The notes: a model not told the origin generated them from the sequence alone. Positions 31,802 to 40,995 are shown, counted from the first letter of the stretch. The stretch is DNA of 64,000 nucleotides from Streptococcus infantarius subsp. infantarius ATCC BAA-102 (GCF_000154985.1 NZ_DS572691.1:1-64000), one strand, 5' to 3'. A program made the numbers and translations.

Positions 31802-32527
31802 GTGGATATTTTTGTACTCGAAGATGATATTCCCCAACAATTCCGAATGGAGCGTGCTATTAATCTTGTGATGGAATCAAATAACTGGCATTATCGGTAT
31901 TTGGAGATTTCATCTAATCCTGATGAAATCATCGCAGTAGCAGGTAATGGTGAACATCAAATTTTCTTTCTTGATTTAGAAATTAAAGGTGAAGAGCAGC
32001 AAGGGATTGATGTTGCTAAAGCTATTCGTGAAAAAAATAGCACAGCTATTATTGTTTTTGTGACGACACATTCTGAATTCATGCTCTTAACCTATCAATC
32101 TTTAGTAGGTGCTATTGACTTTATTGACAAAGGATTAAACGAAGAAGCGTTTAATGAACGCTTATTCGTTTGTCTTAAAGAAGCTGTCAAACGCCAAGAG
32201 GGAAACTTTGGTGAACATTCCTACTTGTTTCATACCCCACAAGCCAAAGTGCGGGTAGCTTATGATGATATTTTATTTTTTGAAACGTCACCAGCACCTC
32301 ATCGTGTTATTTTGCACACTAAGAACGAACGTACAGAATTTTATGCGACCATAGCAGAAGTGGCAAAATCAGATGAACGTCTTTTTAGATGTCATCGTTC
32401 TTTTGTGGTTAACGTGGATAATATCGCTAGATTTGATATGAGGTATAAGCTCATTTATTTTGAGATGGGAGAAACCTGTCCTGTAGCTAGGGCTAAGGTG
32501 AAATTATTACAGGAGAAAATTGGATAA
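31802..32527 (+). CDS. blpR: LytTR-family response regulator (BlpR/ComE type)
   Basis: 241 residues from GTG 31802, with TTAGGAGGAAGAC upstream. The receiver domain has acidic residues in VLEDDIP, phospho-Asp in IFFLDLEIKG, and Lys in FIDKGLN. The LytTR DNA-binding domain (about 140-240) includes FETSPAPHRVILHT and FRCHRSFVVNVDNI. Such regulators bind paired direct repeats on one face of DNA about 21 bp apart, exactly the pattern at the promoters in this locus. Probably activates exporter, bacteriocins, its own operon and the pheromone gene. Confidence 0.93.
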   Translation: MDIFVLEDDIPQQFRMERAINLVMESNNWHYRYLEISSNPDEIIAVAGNGEHQIFFLDLEIKGEEQQGIDVAKAIREKNSTAIIVFVTTHSEFMLLTYQSLVGAIDFIDKGLNEEAFNERLFVCLKEAVKRQEGNFGEHSYLFHTPQAKVRVAYDDILFFETSPAPHRVILHTKNERTEFYATIAEVAKSDERLFRCHRSFVVNVDNIARFDMRYKLIYFEMGETCPVARAKVKLLQEKIG

Positions 32528-32539
32528 TGGAGAGGTAAA

Positions 32540-33859
32540 ATGTTAGATTGGGTTATAACATCGCTTATATACGATACTGTTATTTTACTAATCTACAGTA
32601 ATGTTAGAAAAAAACAGATGACATTACTGGAAATTGTATTGACAATATTAGTTATTTTTATAGCAGATCATGGCTGGTTTTACTTCATCGTTATTAAATT
32701 TTTATTTTTAATTCTTCTATCTTATTTTGGGGATGAGAATAGAGAGCTTTCCATAGTTGTTCATATTTTTTATGGCATTTTTCCTTTTGTTTTAGAAAGT
32801 GCCTTGAAACGCCTTGTAGTGTTCTTTATAATGCCAATTTTTAGCGTTAACTACATGGTTATGAGTAATAGTTTACCTCTATTTTTCATTGTTGAGCTAC
32901 TGGTTTTGATGATTTACTTTTTGCTTGTCAATCTATCAAAAGTTAATTTTCAAGATTTTATAAAAATGACTGAAGTTACAAAATTACGTAGAGTTTTAAT
33001 CTTTACTAATGTGACTATGATATTCTACAACATAGTTATTGAATTTTTGACAGGAGCAGAGTTTGAGGGTCAGGTACCTACCCTCCTTTATCGTCAGTGG
33101 TTAACGGTGATCTATTTCTTTTTCTTTATCTTTATGCTTTTTTATCTTAATCGTAGTTACCAGACATGGTTAGAGCATGAGATTGTCTTGGGAAAGGAGA
33201 AGCAGTTACAAGCATTATCAGATTACAGTAAACAAATGGAGAGCCTTTACCAAGAGGTAAGAGGCTTTCGTCATGACTATATCAATATTTTGACAAGCTT
33301 GAAGGAAGGTATTGATAGAGATGATATGGCAATGGTTAGGAAAACTTATGAAACGGTTTTAGAAGAATCTGGTTATTTTTTTAATGATAGTAAATTCGAG
33401 ATAAGCCATCTGTCTAATATTGAAAATGATGCTATCAAGAGTATTTTATCCACTAAAATGTTGGAAGCTCACTCACTAGGTATTGACATTAGCGTAGAAG
33501 TTCAAAATCTTATTGGTGCCCCGGATATTTCTTTATTGGATTATGTTCGTTTACTGTCTATTCTTTGTGACAATGCGATTGAGGCAGCGATTAAAGCAGA
33601 ACATCCTCAAATAAAAATAGCCTATTTTGATCAAGATGACAGCTATACTTTTGTTATTGAAAATACAACTAAAGACGAACGTATCCCTGTAGATTTGATT
33701 TTTAAAAAGAACTATAGTAGCAAAGGTATTGGGCGCGGTGTCGGTCTAACAACAGTCAACCACATGGTTACTACTTATTCTAACCTTACTATTCAAACAT
33801 CTAGTAAAAATCATCTGTTTAGACAGACAGTGCATATAAAAAAAGGGCCACGGAGATAA
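32540..33859 (+). CDS. blpH: HPK10-family sensor histidine kinase (BlpH/ComD type)
   Basis: 439 residues. Six to seven membrane helices fill the first 210 residues, the usual pheromone sensor. A coiled linker leads to the phospho-acceptor His in FRHDYINIL, then the HATPase domain with LLSILCDNAIEAAI (N box) and GIGRGVGLTTVNHM (G box). It lacks a classical D box, as HPK10 kinases do. 12 bp after the regulator gene, one operon. The pheromone gene lies convergently at its 3' end, the normal receptor-ligand arrangement. Confidence 0.93.
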   Translation: MLDWVITSLIYDTVILLIYSNVRKKQMTLLEIVLTILVIFIADHGWFYFIVIKFLFLILLSYFGDENRELSIVVHIFYGIFPFVLESALKRLVVFFIMPIFSVNYMVMSNSLPLFFIVELLVLMIYFLLVNLSKVNFQDFIKMTEVTKLRRVLIFTNVTMIFYNIVIEFLTGAEFEGQVPTLLYRQWLTVIYFFFFIFMLFYLNRSYQTWLEHEIVLGKEKQLQALSDYSKQMESLYQEVRGFRHDYINILTSLKEGIDRDDMAMVRKTYETVLEESGYFFNDSKFEISHLSNIENDAIKSILSTKMLEAHSLGIDISVEVQNLIGAPDISLLDYVRLLSILCDNAIEAAIKAEHPQIKIAYFDQDDSYTFVIENTTKDERIPVDLIFKKNYSSKGIGRGVGLTTVNHMVTTYSNLTIQTSSKNHLFRQTVHIKKGPRR

Positions 33860-33879
33860 ACTCTGGGCTCTTCAAATTT

Positions 33880-34029
33880 TTAAGCTTGTTTATAAGGATC
33901 GTGCCGTTTAAACCAATCCCATAATCCAGCTAGAAGGTGTGTATCACCACCCTTTGTCATTTCCAGTTCTTCGGCACTTAGTTCAGAAAATTGGTCAAGT
34001 GTTGAAAAGTGAGTTGATGTATTTTTCAT
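33880..34029 (-). CDS. Bacteriocin-inducing pheromone precursor (GSP/BlpC/ComC-like)
   Basis: 49 residues. Leader MKNTSTHFSTLDQFSELSAE continuing to EMTKGG, then a 21-residue peptide starting DTHLLAGLWDWFKR and ending HDPYKQA. It is amphipathic with an aromatic core and basic end. What I recall of the S. gallolyticus gallocin-inducing peptide GSP has the same length, an initial Asp, a central DWLK and a final Lys-His-Ala; this is clearly related but a different pherotype. CAAGGAGACAT precedes the ATG. Convergent with the kinase gene, 20 bp apart. Confidence 0.88.
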   Translation of the reverse strand: MKNTSTHFSTLDQFSELSAEELEMTKGGDTHLLAGLWDWFKRHDPYKQA

Positions 34030-34056
34030 AGTAAATGTCTCCTTGTTTTTGCAACT

Positions 34057-34123
34057 ATTATATCACAATAAGAAGAAAAGGGTGACAGAAATCATAAAAA
34101 GTCGTTTTTAAGTCGTAAACGGT
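34057..34123 (-). promoter_or_regulatory. Regulator-box promoter of the pheromone gene
   Basis: Read leftward: ACCGTTTACGACTT (34123-34110), a second box ending ATGATTT (34102-34089), 21 bp apart, and TATAAT (34062-34057), 26 bp on. Between the boxes is an extra ACGACTT half-site. This gives positive feedback on pheromone production. Confidence 0.85.
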
Positions 34124-34299
34124 CCTTGATGTACCATTCATACCTCGGATAAGTACAGTTCAACGTTTATGGAGAACTAAAATTGTCAAAATCGGGTTGG
34201 CGCCAATTGGATTATCCGAAGATTGTATGAACATAGGCTCTTAGATAAAGAGTGCACATAAAAAGCCAACCTCATCTCTGAAATTAGCCTTTATTATAA

Positions 34300-34387
34300 G
34301 GAAAGGACGGGATTTGAACCCGCGTGTGAATAACATCCACTTGCCAGATTTCGAGTCTGGTGCCGTACCAAGCTGGGCCACCTTTCC
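34300..34387 (-). tRNA. tRNA-Ser (anticodon CGA)
   Basis: 88 nt with 7-bp acceptor stem GGAAAGG/CCTTTCC, anticodon loop CTCGAAA, long variable arm typical of tRNA-Ser, and T loop GGTTCAAATCC. No encoded CCA. It reads UCG codons. It marks the right border of the bacteriocin locus. Confidence 0.95.
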
Positions 34388-34444
34388 AAATGTCGTATTT
34401 AAGCGTTGTTTGATTTCAAATGATAATGTTGCTCAAAATACCAT

Positions 34445-34527
34445 GCGGAAAAAGGGATTTGAACCCTCACGCCCATACTGGGCACATGCGCCTGAAGCAT
34501 GCGTGTCTGCCGTTCTACCACTTCCGC
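34445..34527 (-). tRNA. tRNA-Leu (anticodon CAG)
   Basis: 83 nt with acceptor GCGGAAG/CTTTCCGC-type pairing, anticodon stem CATGC/GCATG around TTCAGGC, long variable arm, and T loop GGTTCAAATCC. No encoded CCA. It reads CUG codons. Same orientation as the Ser tRNA, 57 bp apart, probably one transcript read leftward. Confidence 0.93.
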
Positions 34528-34654
34528 AAAAGACAAAGTCATTATACGACTTTTAATCAAAAAAGACAAACATGAGAAATCTTTTGGCTTGATTACTGAA
34601 TAAACGCCCATTTTTTGCTATAATGGGACTATCAATCAAAAAAAGGAAATACAT

Positions 34655-35527
34655 TTGCAAGGTAGAATTATCAAGTCTCTAGCAGGTTTCTATTATGTAG
34701 AATCTGACGGAGTTGTTTATCAAACACGTGCGCGTGGAAATTTTAGAAAAAAAGGTCAAACACCTTACGTCGGTGATTTTGTTGATTTTTCAGCAGAAGA
34801 CCATTCAGAAGGTTATATTTTAGCAATTCATGACAGAAAAAACAGTCTTGTTCGCCCACCAATTGTCAACATCGACCAAGCGGTGGTTATCATGTCAGCA
34901 AAGGAACCTGATTTTAATGCCAATTTGTTAGACCGTTTCTTGGTTTTATTAGAGCATAAGGCGATTGAACCAATTGTTTATATTTCAAAAATGGATTTAT
35001 TGACAAGTCCTGATGAGATTGCAGCGATTCAAAAACAATACCAAGAAATTGGTTATCAATTTTGCACATCTTTAGACGAATTACTTCCGCTCTTGACGGA
35101 CAAAGTAACCGTCTTTATGGGACAGACAGGTGTTGGAAAATCAACATTGCTAAACAAGATTGCTCCTGATTTGAAACTAGAAACAGGTGAAATTTCAGAT
35201 AGTCTTGGGCGTGGTCGACACACGACACGAGCTGTTAGTTTTTATAATGTCAACGGTGGTAAAATTGCTGACACGCCAGGATTTTCATCACTGGATTACG
35301 AAATAACTAATGCAGAAGACCTGAACAAAGCTTTTCCAGAGCTCCGTCGTTTAAGTCGTTTGTGTAAATTCCGTTCATGTACGCATACTCATGAACCATC
35401 GTGTGCGGTCAAAGACGCCGTTGAGTCTGGAGAACTTTGGCAGTCACGTTATGATAACTATCTTCAATTTCTCAGTGAAATTGAGAATCGTCGCGAAACA
35501 TATAAGAAAGTTGTAAAAAGAAAGTAG
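34655..35527 (+). CDS. rsgA: Ribosome small-subunit-dependent GTPase A
   Basis: 290 residues. Circularly permuted GTPase that checks late 30S assembly. N-terminal OB fold, then G4 (ISKMD), G1 ([12 protein letters not shown]), switch region GRGRHTT and G3 (DTPGF), and a C-terminal zinc finger ([14 protein letters not shown]). Start is TTG 34655 (AAAAAGGAAA upstream), because the conserved N-terminus [14 protein letters not shown] begins there. TATAAT lies at 34619. It heads an operon with rpe, thiN, rmuC and yhaM. Confidence 0.95.
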   Translation: MQGRIIKSLAGFYYVESDGVVYQTRARGNFRKKGQTPYVGDFVDFSAEDHSEGYILAIHDRKNSLVRPPIVNIDQAVVIMSAKEPDFNANLLDRFLVLLEHKAIEPIVYISKMDLLTSPDEIAAIQKQYQEIGYQFCTSLDELLPLLTDKVTVFMGQTGVGKSTLLNKIAPDLKLETGEISDSLGRGRHTTRAVSFYNVNGGKIADTPGFSSLDYEITNAEDLNKAFPELRRLSRLCKFRSCTHTHEPSCAVKDAVESGELWQSRYDNYLQFLSEIENRRETYKKVVKRK

Positions 35528-35533
35528 GTACTT

Positions 35534-36196
35534 ATGTCAAACAATAAAATCGCTCCATCAATTTTAGCTGCTGATTATGCTAACTTTGCTTCAGAATTAA
35601 AACGTATTGAAGAAACAAGTGCTGAATATGTGCACATCGATATTATGGATGGCCAATTTGTACCTAACATTACTTTTGGTGCAGATGTTGTGGCTAGCAT
35701 GCGTAAACACAGCAAACTTGTCTTTGATTGCCACTTGATGGTTGTCAATCCCGAACGCTTTGTTGATGCTTTTGCACAAGCTGGTGCTGATATCATGACA
35801 ATTCATGCAGAATCAACCCTTCACATTCATGGTGCCCTTCAAAAAATTAAAAAAGCTGGCATGAAAGCTGGTGTTGTTATCAACCCAGGAACACCTGTTT
35901 CAGCTATTGAACCTGTTTTGAGCTTGGTTGACCAAGTGCTTATCATGACAGTTAACCCAGGATTTGGTGGTCAAGCTTTCATTCCTGAAATGCTTGAAAA
36001 GGTTCAAAAAGTTGCTAAAATTCGTGACGAAAAAGGTTACGATTTTGATATTGAAGTTGACGGTGGTGTAGATAACAAGACTATTAAAGCATGCTATCAA
36101 GCCGGAGCTAACGTCTTTGTTGCAGGATCATATCTCTTTAAAGCAAGCGATTTGACTGCACAAGTAGAAACATTGCGCGTGGCTTTAGATGACTAA
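35534..36196 (+). CDS. rpe: Ribulose-phosphate 3-epimerase
   Basis: 220 residues, full length. Interconverts ribulose 5-phosphate and xylulose 5-phosphate in the pentose phosphate pathway. TIM-barrel motifs: PSILAADYANF, HIDIMDGQFVPNITFG (catalytic Asp and metal His), DCHLMV, MTVNPGFGGQ and EVDGGV. Six bp after rsgA; its end overlaps thiN by 8 bp. Confidence 0.97.
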   Translation: MSNNKIAPSILAADYANFASELKRIEETSAEYVHIDIMDGQFVPNITFGADVVASMRKHSKLVFDCHLMVVNPERFVDAFAQAGADIMTIHAESTLHIHGALQKIKKAGMKAGVVINPGTPVSAIEPVLSLVDQVLIMTVNPGFGGQAFIPEMLEKVQKVAKIRDEKGYDFDIEVDGGVDNKTIKACYQAGANVFVAGSYLFKASDLTAQVETLRVALDD

Positions 36197-36821
36197 GGTA
36201 GCTGTATTTGCTGGTGGTCAATTATCAGATTTCTCCACTGGATTTGATGTCTTTGTCGGTGTGGATCGAGGCAGTTTGTTTTTATTAGAAAATAAGCTCC
36301 CGCTGGATATTGCAGTTGGTGATTTTGACTCAGTTAGTCAAGATGAATTGCAAGGGATTCAGCATGAGGCAGGTGTTTTTATAAAAGCTAATCCTGAAAA
36401 GGATGACACTGACACAGAACTAGCTCTAAAAACTGTTTTTGAGCAGTATCCGAAAGCCCAAGTGACTATTTTCGGAGCTTTTGGTGGTCGAATTGATCAT
36501 ATGATGTCCAATCTCTTCTTGCCTGGGGATCCTGATTTAGCACCATTTATGCGTCAGATAACTTTGCGAGACAAGCAAAACAGCATTCAGTTTTATCCAG
36601 CGGGAACTTGCCAAGTTTTGCCTGAAGCCGAAATGACCTATGTGTCTTTCATGGCTGATGGGGATGCGGATTTAACCATTGAAGGAGCTAAATATAATTT
36701 GAATGCTAAAAATTTTTTTAAAAAGAAAATTTATTCTAGCAACGAATTTCTAGACCAGCAGCCTATTACAGTTACCTTAGCATCGGGTTATCTTATCGTT
36801 ATTCAGAGTAAGGATAGGTAA
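36189..36821 (+). CDS. thiN: Thiamine pyrophosphokinase
   Basis: 210 residues. Transfers pyrophosphate from ATP to thiamine, making the cofactor TPP. Recognised by VGVDRGSLFLL, AVGDFDSVS, the acidic KDDTDTELAL and GAFGGRIDHMM. It overlaps rpe and is followed after 1 bp by rmuC, the normal streptococcal order. Confidence 0.93.
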   Translation: MTKVAVFAGGQLSDFSTGFDVFVGVDRGSLFLLENKLPLDIAVGDFDSVSQDELQGIQHEAGVFIKANPEKDDTDTELALKTVFEQYPKAQVTIFGAFGGRIDHMMSNLFLPGDPDLAPFMRQITLRDKQNSIQFYPAGTCQVLPEAEMTYVSFMADGDADLTIEGAKYNLNAKNFFKKKIYSSNEFLDQQPITVTLASGYLIVIQSKDR

Positions 36822-36822
36822 T

Positions 36823-38097
36823 ATGTTAGTAATAACTTTATTGTTAGGAGTTATCGGAGTTGCTTTGTTGGTATACCTTTTATCAAAAATTGCAAAGCTA
36901 ACTGATGATTTATCACAAAAAATGGACGATAATGCAGATAATTTATCTGACCAAGTCTCTTATCAACTTGATTTAGCTCAAAAAGATCAGGTCTTGGCTT
37001 TGAATAATCAGCTTAATCGTCTGCAAAATGATTTATACACACAATTAAATGATATTCGCGATGTGCTTCATAAAAGTTTAAGCGAGAACCGCGACCGTTC
37101 TGACCAACGCCTAGAAATCATTAACCGTAATTTGACAAATTCTGTCAAAGAAATGCAAGCGTCTAATGAAAAACGCTTAGAAGAGATGCGTCAAACCGTT
37201 GAAGAAAAGCTAGAGCAGACCTTGCAGAATCGTTTGAAAGCTTCCTTTGAGACAGTTTCAAAACAATTAGAATCTGTTAATCAAGGTTTGGGTGAGATGA
37301 AAACAGTCGCTCAGGATGTTGGTACCTTGAACAAAGTGCTTTCTAATACGAAAACGCGTGGTATTCTCGGTGAATTGCAATTAGGGCAAATTATCGAAGA
37401 TATCATGACGCCAAGTCAGTACGAACGTGAAGTTCCGACCGTTTCTGGCTCAAGCGAACGCGTGGAATATGCCATCAAACTCCCAGGAGTTGAAGACGAT
37501 GGCTATGTTTATTTGCCAATCGATTCAAAATTCCCGTTGGAAGATTATTATCGTTTAGAAGATGCTTATGAAAGTGGTGATAAGGAACAAGTTGAACTTT
37601 ATCGTAAGTCACTTCTAAATAGTATCAAGCGCTTTGCTAAAGATATCAATAAAAAATACTTAAATCCACCTGAGACAACTAATTTCGGTATTATGTTTTT
37701 ACCGACAGAAGGATTATATTCAGAAGTGGTTCGCAATGCTAGCTTCTTTGATAGCTTGCGACGTGATGAGAATATTGTTGTGGCAGGCCCATCAACGCTA
37801 TCAGCTCTATTAAATTCGCTTGCTGTCGGATTCAAAACTCTTAATATTCAGAAAAATGCGAACGATATCAGCAAGATTCTAGGGAATGTTAAGGTGGAAT
37901 TTGAGAAATTTGGCAACATGCTTGTTAAAGCTCAAAAACAAATTAACACTGCGAATAATACCTTGGATAGCCTGATTTCCACACGAACAAATGCAATTAT
38001 CCGTGCGTTGAATACAGTAGAATCTTACCAAGATCAAGCGACAAAAAGCTTGCTTAACCTCCCACCATTAGAAGAAGAGGACAATCATGAAAATTAG
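36823..38097 (+). CDS. rmuC: DNA recombination protein RmuC
   Basis: 424 residues. One N-terminal membrane helix (VITLLLGVIGVALLVYLL), a long coiled coil (about 25-165), then the RmuC nuclease-like core with NTKTRGILGELQLGQI, PIDSKFPLEDY and VVAGPSTLSALLNSL. RmuC limits inversions at repeats in E. coli, presumably as a nuclease. Overlaps yhaM by 11 bp. Confidence 0.93.
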   Translation: MLVITLLLGVIGVALLVYLLSKIAKLTDDLSQKMDDNADNLSDQVSYQLDLAQKDQVLALNNQLNRLQNDLYTQLNDIRDVLHKSLSENRDRSDQRLEIINRNLTNSVKEMQASNEKRLEEMRQTVEEKLEQTLQNRLKASFETVSKQLESVNQGLGEMKTVAQDVGTLNKVLSNTKTRGILGELQLGQIIEDIMTPSQYEREVPTVSGSSERVEYAIKLPGVEDDGYVYLPIDSKFPLEDYYRLEDAYESGDKEQVELYRKSLLNSIKRFAKDINKKYLNPPETTNFGIMFLPTEGLYSEVVRNASFFDSLRRDENIVVAGPSTLSALLNSLAVGFKTLNIQKNANDISKILGNVKVEFEKFGNMLVKAQKQINTANNTLDSLISTRTNAIIRALNTVESYQDQATKSLLNLPPLEEEDNHEN

Positions 38098-39025
38098 TCA
38101 AATGAAAAAAGACGAACTCTTTGAAGGGTTCTACTTGATAAAATCTGCAGAACTTCGTAAGACAAGAGCTGGTAAAGATTACATCGCCTTCACCTTCCAA
38201 GATGATAGTGGTGAAATCTCAGGAAATCTTTGGGATGCTCAGCCTTATAACGTTGAAGAATACACTGCAGGTAAAGTTGTTTATATGAAAGGACGTCGTG
38301 AGGTCTATAACGGCACACCTCAAGTGAACCAAATTACGCTACGTAATACACGAGAAGGTGAGCCAAATGACCCACGCGATTTCAAAGAAAAATCACCTGT
38401 TGATGTTCTTGATGTTAAAGAATATCTTGAACAGATGATGTTTAAAATTGAAAATGCGGTTTGGCAACGTGTGGTCCGTGCACTTTATCGCAAATACGAC
38501 AAAGAATTCTTTACATATCCAGCTGCTAAAACCAACCACCATGCTTTTGAATCAGGCCTAGCCTACCATACAGCAACTATGGTTCGTTTAGCAGATGCGA
38601 TTGGTGATGTTTATCCGCAGCTTAATAAGAGTTTGCTTTACGCTGGTATTATGCTTCATGACTTGGCTAAAGTTATTGAATTGACAGGTCCAGACAATAC
38701 AGAGTATACAGTTCGAGGTAATCTAATCGGTCATATTGCTTTGATTGATGAAGAAATTACAAAAGTTTTGACAGAGTTAAATATTGATGATACGAAAGAA
38801 GATGTTATTATTCTCCGTCATGTTGTCTTAAGTCACCATGGTTTACTGGAATATGGTAGTCCAGTTCGTCCACGTGTCATGGAAGCAGAAATTATTCACA
38901 TGATTGATAATATCGATGCTGAAATGATGATGATGACAACAGCTTTGAGCCGTATTGATGAAGGCGAAATGACAAATCGTATCTTTGCTATGGACAACCG
39001 TTCTTTCTATAAACCAAAGCTATAA
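38087..39025 (+). CDS. yhaM: 3'-5' exoribonuclease YhaM
   Basis: 312 residues. An N-terminal OB-fold (about 10-90; AFTFQDDSGEISGNLWDA) binds RNA or ssDNA; the HD domain holds HHAFESGLAYHTATM, MLHDLAKVIEL and the later VLSHHG metal ligands. In streptococci YhaM trims a few 3' nucleotides from many mRNAs. Last gene of the rsgA operon. Confidence 0.95.
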   Translation: MKISQMKKDELFEGFYLIKSAELRKTRAGKDYIAFTFQDDSGEISGNLWDAQPYNVEEYTAGKVVYMKGRREVYNGTPQVNQITLRNTREGEPNDPRDFKEKSPVDVLDVKEYLEQMMFKIENAVWQRVVRALYRKYDKEFFTYPAAKTNHHAFESGLAYHTATMVRLADAIGDVYPQLNKSLLYAGIMLHDLAKVIELTGPDNTEYTVRGNLIGHIALIDEEITKVLTELNIDDTKEDVIILRHVVLSHHGLLEYGSPVRPRVMEAEIIHMIDNIDAEMMMMTTALSRIDEGEMTNRIFAMDNRSFYKPKL

Positions 39026-39049
39026 TTAATCGATTTTAGAAATTCTAAT

Positions 39050-39071
39050 CGTGGTTCGCCCACGGTTTTTT
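39050..39071 (+). terminator. Terminator of the rsgA-yhaM operon
   Basis: CGTGG (39050-39054) pairs with CCACG (39060-39064) around TTCGC, followed by G and seven T. Confidence 0.75.
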
Positions 39072-39125
39072 AATATAAAAAAGCTATCCAGACGGATACC
39101 TTTGAATGATGCACAGTTGTATTAT

Positions 39126-39518
39126 TTATTGCTTCGTATAGATATCTTGGCTTCCATCACCTTCAGTCAAAGTAAGTTGATTATCGTCTAATTGATAGGT
39201 TTTCATATCATCACCGATTAGGATAATCTGTTTGTCAACATTGACTTTTACTGAATCAGTATCAATTTTTTCGTCGTATTTCTTAGTTTCTAGTTGGCCA
39301 GTTCCATCCTTGATGATTAAAGTTTTAACTTCATCAAATCTTTATAAAACATAAGTTCCATCCAAAAAAGTTGAGATGCTACATTAACAATGTCTGAGCT
39401 AGAATAATTAGAGCTAGTTGTTTCGGTTTGATTTGAAGCAGTAGCGTTATTTTGCGCCCGACAAGCTCCTAAAAATCGTTGCTAGCATCAAACCAGCTAA
39501 TTTGAACAGTTTTTCCAT
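39126..39518 (-). pseudogene. Decayed lipoprotein gene (SP_0198-like)
   Basis: From ATG 39518 the product starts MEKLFKLAGLMLATIF and then loses its frame at the lipobox (GAC in the next frame). A Ser/Thr/Asn-rich linker follows. After a second frameshift near 39340 comes a calycin-like domain (DEVKTLIIKDGTGQLE to LTLTEGDGSQDIYTKQ). Restored, about 130 residues. Two or more lesions argue for a genuine pseudogene. AGGTCTGAT upstream may be the old ribosome site. Remaining 39519-39930 holds no gene; an A/T-rich inverted repeat (about 39850-39888) may be a terminator. Confidence 0.7.
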
Positions 39519-39934
39519 AATCAGACCTCCGTTTTTCATTGATTGAATCGTTGTGCAAATAGACTAAGGACCATTAATTAAACAAGAAACAATATTATTT
39601 CACTTTACGGTATCAAATCGAGATTATCAATTGCTTTATCATCTATGGTTTATTATTTATAGCTGTCTCTTCTCGCCGATGTTATATTATTGAAGATTTT
39701 TACTGTCAAAGGATAACGCTTACTATGTTGCTATGATAGCTTTTTTCCACATTTTAAGAGAGTTTATTAAAGTTATAAAGTACGTTAAATAACTCAACAT
39801 TTTAATATTACGCTCTCAAGGATCCCTTTACATTAGGAAAAAACATAAAAAACGTACATTTTTTATTAAAATGTCCGTTTTTTTCGTCTTCTTATGTTAT
39901 AATAACAAAAACAGATACTAAAAATGGAGAAATT

Positions 39935-40750
39935 ATGAAATTACGACGTAGTGAACGCATGGTTGTCATCTCCAACTATTTGATTAACAACCCTTACAAG
40001 TTGACAAGTTTAAACACTTTTGCTGAAAAATACGAAGCAGCAAAATCTTCTATTTCTGAAGACATTGCCATCATTAAAAAAGCTTTTGAAGAATCGGGCA
40101 TTGGTGAAATTGAAACTGTCACAGGGGCAAGTGGAGGTGTCATTTTTACACCAGGGATCTCTGAAGAAGAAGCAAGGTCGGTTATTGAAGATTTACGTGA
40201 TAGTATGTCAGAAAGTAATCGTATCCTTCCAGGTGGTTATATTTATTTATCAGACTTGCTAAGTACCCCACGCATTCTACAAAATGTAGGGCGTATTATT
40301 GCTAATGCCTTTAAAGGACAAAAGATTGATGCTGTTATGACAGTTGCCACAAAAGGTGTGCCATTAGCCAATGCTGTAGCTAACATTTTAAATGTACCTT
40401 TTGTTATTGTTCGCCGAGACCTTAAAATTACTGAAGGTTCTACAGTTTCTGTCAATTACGTAAGCGGATCAAGTGATCGTATTGAAAAGATGTTCTTGTC
40501 AAAACGTAGCTTGAAACCAAATAGCCGAGTATTGATTGTCGATGATTTCCTTAAAGGTGGTGGTACAATTTCTGGTATGGTTAGCCTTTTGACAGAATTT
40601 GATAGTACATTAGTTGGTGTTGCTGTCTTTGCTGAAAATGCACAAGAAAAACGTGACCGCATGAACTACAAATCATTGCTAAAAGTTTCAGAAATTGACG
40701 TTAAAAATAACCACGTTAAAGTAGAACTTGGTAATATCTTTGACAAATAA
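39935..40750 (+). CDS. purR: Pur operon repressor
   Basis: 271 residues. N-terminal winged helix (about 1-75; ANYLINNPYKLTSLNTFAEK-like region) and a PRT-fold domain with VLIVDDFLKGGGT, the PRPP-binding loop. In Gram-positives PurR represses purine genes and is relieved by PRPP. AATGGAGA precedes the ATG. The usual neighbour of rpsL in streptococci. Confidence 0.96.
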   Translation: MKLRRSERMVVISNYLINNPYKLTSLNTFAEKYEAAKSSISEDIAIIKKAFEESGIGEIETVTGASGGVIFTPGISEEEARSVIEDLRDSMSESNRILPGGYIYLSDLLSTPRILQNVGRIIANAFKGQKIDAVMTVATKGVPLANAVANILNVPFVIVRRDLKITEGSTVSVNYVSGSSDRIEKMFLSKRSLKPNSRVLIVDDFLKGGGTISGMVSLLTEFDSTLVGVAVFAENAQEKRDRMNYKSLLKVSEIDVKNNHVKVELGNIFDK

Positions 40751-40754
40751 TCAG

Positions 40755-40779
40755 AAAGAGGCGATTGCCTCTTTTTTTG
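40755..40779 (+). terminator. Terminator of purR
   Basis: AAGAGGC, GATT, GCCTCTT followed by T residues (40755-40779). Confidence 0.85.
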
Positions 40780-40995
40780 TATCTCTGAAAATAATGTTTC
40801 AAAACAGGAAAAACAAGCAAAATCAATTGACACGTTGCCAGTCTTATGGTATTATTATGAACGGTACTTTTTACTTTTGGTCTCTCCAGAGTGTACAGAG
40901 ACGTGCTGACAAATGTTGCAAAGTACACATTTTAGATAGGGACTGTCACCAAGCGCCCTATCAACCAAAATAAAAATCTTACAGGAGAAAAGTAG

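Noticed and set aside
34144-34220. Inverted CGGATAA/TTATCCG repeat between pheromone promoter and tRNA
   Set aside because: Arms are only 7 bp and about 60 bp apart, with no linked gene; chance is likely.
16570-34300. Integrative element or prophage carrying the bacteriocin locus
   Set aside because: Despite the neighbouring tRNA genes, no integrase, excisionase, att duplication or conjugation gene is present.
40782-40995. Riboswitch in the rpsL leader
   Set aside because: Some pairing is possible, but no motif of a known riboswitch or ribosomal-protein leader could be identified by eye.
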